Shown here piece after piece: positions 26,197-35,097 of a stretch of DNA of 64,000 bases. The stretch is from NCBI RefSeq assembly GCF_000426725.1, contig NZ_AUFX01000012.1, positions 124,001-188,000 of the forward strand, given 5' to 3'. The position numbers were made by a program, and so were the translations under genes. Source of the stretch: Sporocytophaga myxococcoides DSM 11118 (GTDB lineage Bacteria > Bacteroidota > Bacteroidia > Cytophagales > Cytophagaceae). Each line of letters opens with the position of its first letter. Positions within the stretch are counted from its first letter, which is position 1. The notes beneath the pieces were generated by a model that was given only the letters and a program-made list of their open reading frames with translations, did no database searches and was not told the DNA's origin.

Positions 26197-29136
26197 ATGA
26201 AAGTCTCAACTGCCGAACCGTTCCAAATAATCTATTCATTGTTTGAGCATGAATACCTGGGGTATCTTTTTGAATCGTATGTGGTTCAATTGGATGCCAA
26301 TGGAAGGCTTACGTTCAAGCATCAGAATATTTCTTCAAAAAATGCAGAAGAGTTTTCAGCAGGTTTAAATGAGATAGATTTTAAACTGATACATCTTACC
26401 GATAGCATTCAACAGGATGCAATCCTTAAGAAGTTTTACAATAAAAAAGTTACTCCCGCTGAATTTTTCCTTAAAGTATATAATAAAGACAAGGGGGATG
26501 CCCTGCTTCAGGAAGCTATAGGGGATTATATTGAACACAGAAAGGCTGAAATCCTTGATTTGCTTCATGATAAAATGGTCTTTGAAATGGGTAACGATGG
26601 AGAATCGACCTGGAAGCGCATTCATCTGGCTCCTGAGAAAGCTTCAGTATTATTTCATTTCATGAGGAATGAAGATAATACACACTATTTCCCGACAATT
26701 AAATACGAAGGAGAAAAAGTAGAATTCCAATATAAGAACGCCATCATCATTTGTAACTCACCCGCATGGCTATTGGTTGGTGATAAAGTCTACAGCTTTA
26801 AAAAAGACGTAGATGGCAATAAGTTAAAACCTTTCCTTAACAAGAAATTCATAGTGGTGCCAAGGAAAATGGAAGATACCTACTATGAGAAGTTTGTAAC
26901 ACCGCTTATTGCAACTTTTGATGTTCATGCTAAGGGTTTTCAAATCTTTGCAGAAGATTATGAACCGAAACCTGTTATTACATTTACCGAACTCGCTACT
27001 GCAGGCAAGAGCCTGAACCTATTTAGCGCGGGCTCTGGTGATGTAGACGTGCAGGAAGCAGATGATTGTAAGATTGTATTTAACCTTGCTTTTCAGTATG
27101 GCAACTTTACATTCAATTCAGATGTCAATGGAAGCAATTATGTGAAAATGGAAAAGACCAAAGACTCTTATGTTTTTCATAAGGTGAAAAGGTCTATGGA
27201 TTGGGAAAAATCAATTCTCGTAGAACTCAGAGATCTTGGCCTTGAGCTGAAAAACGGCAAGCTTATGCTTGAAAGGTTTGAAGCTTTTGCGTGGATGAAT
27301 CGCTATAGAGATGAACTGGTAGCTAAAAACTTTGTTGTTCGACAGAATGTAAAAGATAACAAGAGGTATTTTGTTGGTGAAACCTCTATCAACTTAGAAG
27401 TTAAAGAAAACCAGGACTGGTTTGATATACATGTTACAGTAAAATTCGGTGATTTTGAAATTCCTTTCTTAAAACTTCGTAGTTACATTCTTAGAAAGAA
27501 GAAGGAGTTTGCTCTTCCTAACGGAGAAATAGCTGTCATTCCTGAAGAATGGTTTACGCAGTATGCAGAGCTGTTCGCCTTCATGGAAGATCCGAGTGAT
27601 GAGAATGATCTTAAGCTGAAGAAGCACCATCTTGCACTTGTACAGGAACTGCATAGTGGGAACCTGGCGAAGGTTACAATCAGTCAGAAGCTTGAAAAGC
27701 TTAAGGAGTTTGAAGAGATAGAAGACCATCCGATTCCTGAAGGGTTCCTTGGTGAACTAAGACCTTATCAGAAGGCAGGTTACAACTGGATGCAATTCCT
27801 TTATAAGTATAAGTTCGGTGGCTGTCTTGCTGATGACATGGGTCTTGGAAAGACAGTGCAAACGCTAGCTTTTCTTCAATCATTAAAGGAAAATGGTGCG
27901 ACAAGCGCAACGCTGCTTATAATGCCGACATCCTTGTTATATAACTGGGAAATGGAAGCACGTAAGTTTACTCCTTCCTTGAGAATATTGAACTATACAG
28001 GAACAGGAAGAGATAAGAATGTTGAGCAGTTTGAATCTTATGATCTTGTTCTTTCTTCATACGGAACAGTTAGGATAGATATAGAGCATCTGAAGAATTA
28101 CTATTTCAACTATATTATTCTCGACGAATCGCAGGCCATCAAAAACCCTGACAGCAATATTGCCAAAGCCGTTCGTGACCTCAAGTCTACTCACAGACTG
28201 ATTCTTACCGGTACTCCTATTGAAAACAGTACTATGGATCTCTGGTCTCAGATTACCTTTGCCAATCCTGGTTTATTGGGAAGTCAGTCTTTCTTCAGAA
28301 ATGAATTCCTGAATCCGATTGAGAAGAAAAGAGATGATGTAAAGATCAAAAGACTATACTCTATTATCAAGCCATTTATCCTTAGAAGACAAAAGTCTCA
28401 GGTAGCAAAAGACCTTCCAGAAAAAATCGAGAATGTTAAGTTCTGCCGCATGACCGCTTCTCAGGAGGCGGAATATGAAAAGGTAAAATCAAGCTACAGG
28501 AACATGATCCTGGAGTCTATTGAAGAGAAGGGTGTTGGAAATTCTCAATTCCTCCTGCTTCAAGGTCTTACCAAATTAAGGCAGCTTGCCAACCATCCTT
28601 TAATGGTTGATGAGAACTACGAAGGAGATTCAGGCAAGATGGAGGATGTCCTTTACATGCTTGAAAATGCCATTAGCAAGAATCACAAAATACTTATATT
28701 TAGTCAGTTCGTAAAGCACCTTAGCATACTTAGAAAGTATCTTGATGAAAAGAAAGTCACGTATGCTTATCTTGATGGTTCTACCAAAGATAGAAAGGCG
28801 CAGGTTGACTACTTCCAGGATAATGAAGAGGTGCGGGTATTTTTGATAAGTCTGAAAGCTGGTGGTGTTGGTCTTAACCTTACTGCTGCTGATTATGTCT
28901 TCATCCTCGATCCATGGTGGAATCCGGCAATTGAGGCGCAGGCAGTAGACAGAGCTTACAGAATAGGTCAAAAGAATAAAGTATTTACCTATAAGTTTAT
29001 TTCTCAGAATACTGTAGAAGAAAAAATATTGAACCTTCAGAAGAATAAGTTAAAGCTTGCAGAAGAGCTTATCACAACAGAAGAAAGCTTTGTGAAGAAC
29101 CTGTCCAGAGAAGATATACAATCGATTTTTGATTAG
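26197..29136 (+). CDS. SNF2-family DEAD-like helicase
   Basis: A 979-residue SWI2/SNF2-type ATPase. The N-terminal 500 residues are a poorly conserved, helical and beta-rich region without an obvious SWIM zinc finger. The two RecA-like lobes follow: DDMGLGKT (about 546-553), LDESQAIKN (about 640) as the Walker B box, ILTGTPIEN, then FSQF...LDGSTKDR and the C-terminal QAVDRAYRIGQ motif VI. Such proteins move along DNA and remodel nucleoprotein or help recycle RNA polymerase (as RapA). Which partner is used is not shown. It is a single gene, 94 bases after lolC/E. Confidence 0.9.
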   Translation: MKVSTAEPFQIIYSLFEHEYLGYLFESYVVQLDANGRLTFKHQNISSKNAEEFSAGLNEIDFKLIHLTDSIQQDAILKKFYNKKVTPAEFFLKVYNKDKGDALLQEAIGDYIEHRKAEILDLLHDKMVFEMGNDGESTWKRIHLAPEKASVLFHFMRNEDNTHYFPTIKYEGEKVEFQYKNAIIICNSPAWLLVGDKVYSFKKDVDGNKLKPFLNKKFIVVPRKMEDTYYEKFVTPLIATFDVHAKGFQIFAEDYEPKPVITFTELATAGKSLNLFSAGSGDVDVQEADDCKIVFNLAFQYGNFTFNSDVNGSNYVKMEKTKDSYVFHKVKRSMDWEKSILVELRDLGLELKNGKLMLERFEAFAWMNRYRDELVAKNFVVRQNVKDNKRYFVGETSINLEVKENQDWFDIHVTVKFGDFEIPFLKLRSYILRKKKEFALPNGEIAVIPEEWFTQYAELFAFMEDPSDENDLKLKKHHLALVQELHSGNLAKVTISQKLEKLKEFEEIEDHPIPEGFLGELRPYQKAGYNWMQFLYKYKFGGCLADDMGLGKTVQTLAFLQSLKENGATSATLLIMPTSLLYNWEMEARKFTPSLRILNYTGTGRDKNVEQFESYDLVLSSYGTVRIDIEHLKNYYFNYIILDESQAIKNPDSNIAKAVRDLKSTHRLILTGTPIENSTMDLWSQITFANPGLLGSQSFFRNEFLNPIEKKRDDVKIKRLYSIIKPFILRRQKSQVAKDLPEKIENVKFCRMTASQEAEYEKVKSSYRNMILESIEEKGVGNSQFLLLQGLTKLRQLANHPLMVDENYEGDSGKMEDVLYMLENAISKNHKILIFSQFVKHLSILRKYLDEKKVTYAYLDGSTKDRKAQVDYFQDNEEVRVFLISLKAGGVGLNLTAADYVFILDPWWNPAIEAQAVDRAYRIGQKNKVFTYKFISQNTVEEKILNLQKNKLKLAEELITTEESFVKNLSREDIQSIFD

Positions 29137-29139
29137 TAG

Positions 29140-29268
29140 AAGTTAAAGTTTAAAGCACAAAGCGAAAAGCACAAAGTTTGATTCCACCTGGAGATGTCAT
29201 GCTGGCATTTCCCTGTCGATAAGGTAGGCTTTAAAACTTTCCGCCTTCCGCTTTAAGCTTTCCGCTTA
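29140..29268. repeat. Inverted AAAGC-rich repeat after the helicase gene
   Basis: The left arm (29140-29179) and right arm (29234-29268) are imperfect inverted copies of AAAGC/GGAAAGC words around a central 54-base loop. The right arm contains AAGCGGAAAGCTTAAAG (minus strand, 29251-29267), one base different from the copy at 8342-8358. The right arm also supplies the last codons and stop of the methyltransferase gene. Confidence 0.6.
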
Positions 29269-30002
29269 CAAAGATATATCAGCTCATTTTCTCCCAGCCC
29301 ATATTTTGCAGCTGCTAAATTCCCCACTTCTTTGGCCAGGTCAATTATCGCTACTTCAAAACCACCATTTTTAAGCCTTTCAGGGAAGTCTTTTCCGTGT
29401 TTCCTGAAGATCTCCTGGTTCTCGGCATTCTGCATTCCAGAAGCCTCAAAAGTGGCTGAAAGATCCTCATAGATTTTTGTCATAATGATAACAGATCCAT
29501 CAGGCTTTACTACTCTTCTTAACTCAGATAACGCTTTAAATTCATCAGGAACATGCCCCAATACGTGGCTGCAGATTATGACGTCAAAATGATTGTCCGG
29601 AAAGCCAATTGATTGTATGTCCACTTGTTGCATGGCAAGCTCAGGATTGATATCTCCTGAGATATAGGTGAGGTTTTTCCTTTTGCGGAATATTTGTTCC
29701 AGTTTGTATTCCGGAGCAAAATGAAGTACACTTAGTTTATCATAAATAAAATTTGTTCTATCTCTCAAATAAAGATATAAAACCCTGTTGCGTTCAAGGG
29801 TGTTGCAGGATGGGCACACAGCATTTTGTCTTTTTACATTTCCGTGCGGAAGAAACTTTGTAAAATTTTTATTGCAGCAAACGCATGTTACTTTCGATCC
29901 TGAATAAAAGAAACCTCTTATAAAGAATTTTGTATGATGAAGTTTTATCCTGGTTTTTTCGGAAAGGATAGTTTTGTAAATTTTCTTAATTATTTGCAGC
30001 AT
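29253..30002 (-). CDS. Class I methyltransferase with N-terminal zinc ribbon
   Basis: A 249-residue SAM-dependent methyltransferase preceded by a C4 zinc ribbon (CVCC near residue 40 and CPSC near residue 64). The methyltransferase part has LHFAPEYKLE, the SGDINPELAMQQVDIQSIGFPDNHFDVIICSHVLGHVPD strand-loop and MTKIYEDLS, typical of the class I fold. The acceptor is unknown; zinc-ribbon versions often act on glycans or nucleic acid, but that is inference. Its C-terminus is encoded by a repeat-derived stretch. Confidence 0.75.
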   Translation of the reverse strand: MLQIIKKIYKTILSEKTRIKLHHTKFFIRGFFYSGSKVTCVCCNKNFTKFLPHGNVKRQNAVCPSCNTLERNRVLYLYLRDRTNFIYDKLSVLHFAPEYKLEQIFRKRKNLTYISGDINPELAMQQVDIQSIGFPDNHFDVIICSHVLGHVPDEFKALSELRRVVKPDGSVIIMTKIYEDLSATFEASGMQNAENQEIFRKHGKDFPERLKNGGFEVAIIDLAKEVGNLAAAKYGLGENELIYLCKRKA

Positions 30003-30098
30003 TGGGCAAGGGCAAAAATTGAATCGTTAAGTTAAAGGATATTTATCAAAAACGAAGCATAGTGAATTGTCATGCCCAAATTTTAGCAATAGAAATTG

Positions 30099-30431
30099 TC
30101 AATTTAGATTTCTAAGAATATCAGTTATAATTGGTGCTGCCACTTCAGATACAAAATGCTCGGTAAAGTAGCAAGAACTATTTCGAGAGGAATTTCTATA
30201 TAAATACTTTGAAGGGTAGATCTTGTATGGCTTACCTTGAAGGTTTTTTTTCAAAGGGGTAGCATCGTATTGCTGATGTTTATAAGCAGAACCTTCATAG
30301 CTGATTTTCCTTGAGTATAAAAAATCATATTGGTTTTTTATAAAATAATTATCGTAAATGCCTGAGCTTTGAGATTGTGCATAGCCAGCAAAAAATAAGC
30401 TTATAAAAATAACAGTTACAATTTTCTTCAT
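30099..30431 (-). CDS. Small exported protein of unknown function
   Basis: A 110-residue protein with a signal peptide (residues 1-19, cut after AQS-like sequence). The mature part is rich in Tyr, Lys and Ser (YDNYFIKNQYDFLYSRKISYEG). I do not recognise a family. It lies between the zinc-ribbon methyltransferase and a lipoprotein gene on the other strand. Confidence 0.55.
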   Translation of the reverse strand: MKKIVTVIFISLFFAGYAQSQSSGIYDNYFIKNQYDFLYSRKISYEGSAYKHQQYDATPLKKNLQGKPYKIYPSKYLYRNSSRNSSCYFTEHFVSEVAAPIITDILRNLN

Positions 30432-30582
30432 TTTAGTAATAGTGAAATGCTTTTCTATAAAATATAAGTCCTTTACTAAAAGGTTGTAAGCCTTAATTCT
30501 TTATTTTACTATTTCCATTGTATATTTATTTACCTTAAATCTTTTTATCAGAATTTTTATAAAATATTAAAATTTAAATAAC

Positions 30583-31065
30583 ATGGATCCAACAAAACTT
30601 TCATTTTTTAAAAATTTACTTTTGTCTGGAATTATTTTTCTAACAATTGTTTCGTGCAAAAAAGATCCTGAAGTTACAGCCGACCACTATGATTTTGTCT
30701 TTGGAGTTTATAACTTTTCCTGGTCTACTTATGTCGATTTATATGCTGTGCGTAATGGAAAAGTCTATCCTGTTAATAAAAATGATTATAAGGGATCTGA
30801 TGAATTTACATTCAGTGATAAACCATTATCCCAGGATAGATACATTATCTCGCATAAGCTAAGAAACAAATTTCCTGAATATCTAAGAAATTCAACGCAG
30901 AACGTTTTTGGGTGCCCGGGTTGTGGGGATCAAAGCACCATTTATGTAGAGCTCACTGAAAATGGCAAGAAAAGATCGTGGCAATTGGACGAGGGAAATA
31001 ATGGTCAGAAGGATGTTGATGAATTTGCTGGAGAAATTAAGAAGACACTCGAATTATTAAAGTAA
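30583..31065 (+). CDS. Lipoprotein of unknown function with a CPGCGDQ motif
   Basis: A 160-residue lipoprotein with lipobox TIVSC (Cys25). The mature part holds beta-rich sequence and a CPGCGDQSTIYVEL motif at about residues 110-125, which could bind a metal, though only two Cys are present. It ends with an acidic helix (DVDEFAGEIKKTLELLK). No family is recognised. It is convergent with the DUF1802 gene across a terminator. Confidence 0.6.
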   Translation: MDPTKLSFFKNLLLSGIIFLTIVSCKKDPEVTADHYDFVFGVYNFSWSTYVDLYAVRNGKVYPVNKNDYKGSDEFTFSDKPLSQDRYIISHKLRNKFPEYLRNSTQNVFGCPGCGDQSTIYVELTENGKKRSWQLDEGNNGQKDVDEFAGEIKKTLELLK

Positions 31066-31086
31066 GATTTTATAATGAGTTAAATA

Positions 31087-31120
31087 AAGATGATTCGTTA
31101 TTTCCCTAACGAATCATCTT
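31087..31120. terminator. Bidirectional terminator overlapping a stop codon
   Basis: AAGATGATTCGTTA (31087-31100) pairs perfectly with TAACGAATCATCTT (31107-31120) around a 6-base loop, with T-rich sequence on each side. The stop codon of the minus-strand DUF1802 gene (31106-31108) lies inside the hairpin, so the last codons of that gene form one stem arm. Confidence 0.85.
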
Positions 31121-31618
31121 ATTTATTACTGGTTTTCCTTCCAACCTGAAATCTCCCTCCAGGTCTACCCAAGACTTGCAGCCTCCATATTCCGGCAGTA
31201 ATTCAATAGTTTGCGGTTCGTTCAATTTGTATATTTGAACAATCAATAGATGCGCTCTTTTTTCCCATCTTTCAAATCGTTCTTTGATGATTCCCTCGCT
31301 CCATGCATGAAAGGGATATAACTTGACAAGCGTGTCCCACTCTGTGATAATCCTGCTGTCAGCAATCTCCGCAAAATACTCAACTCTTACTTTATCTTGT
31401 TCTTTATGAAACTTATCCGGATCAAAACCTTCGAACCAGTCACTTTTTACCAAGTCTTTTGCCTGATGGAAAAGGGTAGGAAACAATAAGAATTTTTTTG
31501 TCTTAATTTCAAAGTCAGAACCTTCTTCATGTATACCTCCTTTTCGGATGATGATGTTCTGCTTCCCTGTTCCCAAGGCTTCAACAATATATGACCATTC
31601 TTTAAATGCAGGAGTCAT
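31106..31618 (-). CDS. DUF1802 family protein
   Basis: A 170-residue soluble protein. Family features: KEWSYIVEALGTGKQNIIIRKGGIHE at the N-terminus, FLLFPTLFHQ in the middle and a charged second half. Its function is unknown; DUF1802 proteins occur mainly in cyanobacteria and a few other groups. The upstream intergenic region carries a dispersed repeat. Confidence 0.8.
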   Translation of the reverse strand: MTPAFKEWSYIVEALGTGKQNIIIRKGGIHEEGSDFEIKTKKFLLFPTLFHQAKDLVKSDWFEGFDPDKFHKEQDKVRVEYFAEIADSRIITEWDTLVKLYPFHAWSEGIIKERFERWEKRAHLLIVQIYKLNEPQTIELLPEYGGCKSWVDLEGDFRLEGKPVINKMIR

Positions 31619-31655
31619 GATTTAAACTTTATAGGTGATTATAAAAACTTAAGCA

Positions 31656-31780
31656 TTATTTTAAATTAAGTGTTACCCATTGAAAAATCCTGTTAATCAC
31701 TTTAGTCAATAACTTGATTGCAACTATTATTTGTTAATTAACATGGACATTCTTTTAATACTTAATCCTGGTTATTTTTT
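31656..31780 (+). repeat. Dispersed intergenic repeat, copy 1
   Basis: About 120 bases align with 44716-44845. A 22-base block (31680-31701) is identical, containing GAAAAATCCTGTTAATCACT, and flanking parts share TTAAAATTAAG and AATACTT words. Both copies lie in the same direction about 115-120 bases before a plus-strand gene. Confidence 0.7.
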
Positions 31781-31852
31781 GGTAAACGTTCAGTAATGCA
31801 GGAATAAAAATAATAGAGTAAATGCAGATTTAAACATTTTTATTCCCTATTT

Positions 31853-31860
31853 TATTTTTG
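31853..31860 (+). promoter_or_regulatory. Possible -7 element of the flavoprotein gene
   Basis: TATTTTTG fits TAnnTTTG and lies 41 bases before the TTG start at 31902. A matching TTTG at the usual distance is not seen. Confidence 0.4.
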
Positions 31861-31901
31861 GAATTGTAAGTTTGATACATTAACCACTGCTTATCAAAAC
31901 A

Positions 31902-33017
31902 TTGAAAGATATTCTAATCATAGGAGGAGGGCTCGGTGGGCTCATTACTTCAATTTGCCTTGCAGATAAGGGATATAATGTTTTAGTGATAGAAAAGAAA
32001 GAATACCCCTTTCATAAGGTCTGTGGAGAATACATCTCTAATGAAGTAAAACCATTTTTACAGTCCATAGGATTGAATCTGGCAGATCTTTGTCCTTCTG
32101 AAATCAGCAGGCTTAAAGTTACTTCTCCGCTTGGTGCGGAAGTAAACATGCAACTTGATCTAGGCGGATTCGGGCTCAGTCGTTATACACTTGATCGCGC
32201 TTTATATGAACTTGCAAAATCAAAAGGAGTAAGTTTTCTTTTAAAAGGCCAGGTTGAAGATGTGAACTTTGAAGGCGATAGCTTCAATATAAAACTACAG
32301 GATGGCTCAGAGCATTATGCCCGCATCGTTGTTGGGAGTTTTGGAAAAAGATCAAACCTGGACAGGCAACTCAATCGCAAATTTTTCTTTAAAAGGTCTC
32401 CTTACATTGGAGTGAAATACCATATCAGAACTGAGTTCCCTGATGATCTGATCGCTTTGCACAACTTTAAAGATGGTTACTGTGGTATATCAAAAATTGA
32501 AGACAATAAATATTGCCTATGTTATTTGAGTTCAAGAAATAATCTGAAAGATCATGGGAACATTGATGAGATGGAGAAAGAGGTACTTTTCAGGAACAGG
32601 CATTTAAAGTACATTTTTGAGAATTCTGATTTTCTATATAAAAAGCCGGAAGTAATAAATGAAATAAGCTTCGAAAAGAAAGAAGCTGTATCCAATCATC
32701 TCTTGTTTTGCGGAGATGCAGCCGGCATGATCTCTCCTCTTTGTGGCAATGGAATGGCGATGGCTATTCATTCTGCAAAGATCCTTTCTGAGCTTATCTC
32801 GATACATTTTGTAAAGTCATCTTTAGACAGACAACTTTTGGAAGCTCAATATTCATCGAAGTGGAATGAATTGTTTTCAACCAGATTGTTTGTGGGGAGG
32901 CAAATACAAAAGTTATTCGGACAAGACCTGATGACAGAACTTTCTATAAGGTTCCTGAATAGTGCCAAACCCGTTTCCAGGCAACTTATAAAAATGACAC
33001 ATGGTAAGCCCTTCTAG
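31902..33017 (+). CDS. FAD-dependent oxidoreductase of the type III PKS cluster
   Basis: A 371-residue flavoprotein of the geranylgeranyl-reductase/FixC type. The FAD-binding GGGLGG is at residues 8-13, KVCGEYIS follows near residue 39 (as in this group), and FCGDAAGMISPLCGNGMAMAI near residue 268 is the second FAD motif. Such enzymes hydroxylate or reduce aromatic and isoprenoid substrates. The start is TTG. Its stop overlaps that of the prenyltransferase gene by 4 bases, and it is the first gene of the cluster. A hydroxylase step, as in SrsC of the Streptomyces phenolic-lipid pathway, is a reasonable guess. Confidence 0.8.
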   Translation: MKDILIIGGGLGGLITSICLADKGYNVLVIEKKEYPFHKVCGEYISNEVKPFLQSIGLNLADLCPSEISRLKVTSPLGAEVNMQLDLGGFGLSRYTLDRALYELAKSKGVSFLLKGQVEDVNFEGDSFNIKLQDGSEHYARIVVGSFGKRSNLDRQLNRKFFFKRSPYIGVKYHIRTEFPDDLIALHNFKDGYCGISKIEDNKYCLCYLSSRNNLKDHGNIDEMEKEVLFRNRHLKYIFENSDFLYKKPEVINEISFEKKEAVSNHLLFCGDAAGMISPLCGNGMAMAIHSAKILSELISIHFVKSSLDRQLLEAQYSSKWNELFSTRLFVGRQIQKLFGQDLMTELSIRFLNSAKPVSRQLIKMTHGKPF

Positions 33018-33910
33018 ATATAGTTAAGAACAGTCAGAAAAATAAAGAAAGCTATAAATCCTAGTGAGGATAGCATATTCAGTGTCATGGTTGATTTAAA
33101 GTTTGCTGCTTTTTCATCCTTTAAGACTTTTACAAACCAGGTTAAAAAGTAAACCAATGTAGGCAGCATAAATAAAGGGAAAGCGTAAAGCGCTATCAGA
33201 AGATTTTTTGAAAGAAAATAATACACAAACCCACCTGAGCCAATTGTAAAGACCAATCCTGTCCAGATGAAAGTGCCTCTGATTCCAAGCATTCTGCTGA
33301 ATGTCTGATCTCCTCTTCTTCCATCTTCATTATGTTGATATACTTGCGTCATAGGGTATGATCCTAAAAGGATCATAGTACAAAGTGAAGCAGGAAGAAT
33401 GAGATCATAAAAATTGGCATCAGAATATGATAATCCATTAATTGACAAATAAGACATCAGATAAGTCCAGATACCTTGAAAGAAAGAAACGACAAGAAGT
33501 CCACCTATGGGATATTTCTTTAATCTTGTTGAAGGGTGGCTGTACGCTTTGCTTGCCATTGCGACAATAAAGACCATTAAGGCAAATTGCCATCCTATAA
33601 TAAATGAAAGACCAATAGCTATAAACTCAAATAGTAAGGATGTATAATACAACTCTTTAGAAACCGGAGGTGGATTTTCAATGCCTCCAATACTCTCTTC
33701 ATCTTTGTCAAAATAGCTGTTATAGCCATTACTCGAGGGATAAAAAAAGAGGTGAATTATAATGAATGAAAGAATCAAATAAGGTATATTGGGATTTGGT
33801 GACTGGCTTAAAGCAAAGATGAAGAAAGGCATCAAAAAAATTGAGAAGGGAATTCTCAAGTGTATTAATGTTGATTTTTGAATCATCATTGTTTTAAGAG
33901 TTTTTAACAA
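33014..33910 (-). CDS. UbiA-type membrane prenyltransferase
   Basis: A 298-residue integral membrane protein with about eight to nine hydrophobic segments. The two Asp-rich motifs of the UbiA superfamily are present: NSYFDKDEES (first, near residue 63) and NEDGRRGDQT (second, near residue 196). UbiA enzymes attach isoprenyl chains to aromatic rings. Here it lies between the flavoprotein and the type III polyketide synthase, divergent from the latter by only 26 bases. The aromatic acceptor could be the polyketide product; the donor chain length cannot be predicted. Confidence 0.8.
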   Translation of the reverse strand: MLKTLKTMMIQKSTLIHLRIPFSIFLMPFFIFALSQSPNPNIPYLILSFIIIHLFFYPSSNGYNSYFDKDEESIGGIENPPPVSKELYYTSLLFEFIAIGLSFIIGWQFALMVFIVAMASKAYSHPSTRLKKYPIGGLLVVSFFQGIWTYLMSYLSINGLSYSDANFYDLILPASLCTMILLGSYPMTQVYQHNEDGRRGDQTFSRMLGIRGTFIWTGLVFTIGSGGFVYYFLSKNLLIALYAFPLFMLPTLVYFLTWFVKVLKDEKAANFKSTMTLNMLSSLGFIAFFIFLTVLNYI

Positions 33911-33936
33911 GATAGATAAAATTTTGTTTCTAAGGA

Positions 33937-35097
33937 ATGAAAAGTTTCATTACAGCGATAGGTACTGCAAATCCTGCATACGGCTTCCCTCAGTTAAAAA
34001 TTGCGGAGTTCATGTCGGATGCTGTTTCCATGAATGAAGAAGAAAGACAAAGGTTGTTTACCTTATATCGTGCATCTGGAATAAAACATAGATATTCTGT
34101 CTTGCCTGATTTTGGTACTGCATTTGAGCATTCTGATTTTTTCAGACCTGGAGATAAAACCGCAATGCCCTCTGTGTCTGAAAGGTTGGCTCTTTATAGG
34201 CAAGAGGCGCTGCCTTTGAGTATCGTTGCAATTGAGAATTGTCTTGATCAATTAGGATCTTTTCCCAAAGATAAGATAACTCATCTTATTACTGTTTCAT
34301 GTACTGGCATGTATGCTCCAGGCCTCGATCTGGATATTGTTCAATCACTTGGATTATCTCATTCCGTGAATAGGACATGTGTTAATTTTATGGGATGTTA
34401 TGCTGCATTTTCCGGATTGAAAGTTGCGGATGCTATCTGTAAAGCAGACAAAAATGCTGTTGTATTAATGGTTTGTGTTGAGCTTTGCACCATTCATTAT
34501 CAGAAGAGTATGAATTGGGATCACATTCTGTCTAATGCAATATTCGGTGATGGAGCAGCAGCAGTGATTGTTCAGGCTGAAAGGCCAAAAGGGTTAGCAT
34601 TGAGCCCTGAGTTATTTTATTGTGAATTGCTTCCTGAAGGCCGCAAAGACATGGCCTGGTCTATAGCTGACTTTGGTTTCGAAATGACTTTATCCTCTTA
34701 TGTTCCTTCAATGATAAAAAGTGGAATAAAAGAATTAACCAAAAACCTTTTATCCAAGCTAAGTTACAATGTTGATGAAATAGATTATTTCGCCATTCAT
34801 CCCGGAGGAAAGAAGATACTTGAAGTAATAAAGGATGAGCTGGAAATAAACAAGCAGAAGTGTCAGCAGAGTTTTGACGTGCTTGCTGAATATGGGAATA
34901 TGTCTTCTCCATCTGTTCTGTTTGTTTTAAAAAGGATTATGCAGGATTTGCAAGATGATTTTTCCTCGAAAAGAATTTTATCATTTGCTTTTGGTCCAGG
35001 GCTTACAATGGAATCTATGATTTTGGAAGTTGTTCCATCAGAATTTACCAAAGCCCTTGAAGATGATAAGGAGTTTATCAATATAGAAGCAGTATGA
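33937..35097 (+). CDS. Type III polyketide synthase (chalcone synthase family)
   Basis: A 386-residue homodimeric ketosynthase acting on CoA thioesters. The catalytic triad is Cys154 (in FMGCYAAFSG), His288 (in FAIHPGG) and Asn321 (in EYGNMSSPS); GFEMTLSSYVP near residues 247-257 is the conserved C-terminal loop. Such enzymes make alkylresorcinols, alkylpyrones or tetrahydroxynaphthalene from fatty-acyl-CoA or malonyl-CoA. The product is not evident, but the neighbours (flavoprotein, UbiA, methyltransferase) point to a modified phenolic lipid or quinone. The next gene begins within its stop (ATGA overlap), implying coupled translation. Confidence 0.9.
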   Translation: MKSFITAIGTANPAYGFPQLKIAEFMSDAVSMNEEERQRLFTLYRASGIKHRYSVLPDFGTAFEHSDFFRPGDKTAMPSVSERLALYRQEALPLSIVAIENCLDQLGSFPKDKITHLITVSCTGMYAPGLDLDIVQSLGLSHSVNRTCVNFMGCYAAFSGLKVADAICKADKNAVVLMVCVELCTIHYQKSMNWDHILSNAIFGDGAAAVIVQAERPKGLALSPELFYCELLPEGRKDMAWSIADFGFEMTLSSYVPSMIKSGIKELTKNLLSKLSYNVDEIDYFAIHPGGKKILEVIKDELEINKQKCQQSFDVLAEYGNMSSPSVLFVLKRIMQDLQDDFSSKRILSFAFGPGLTMESMILEVVPSEFTKALEDDKEFINIEAV

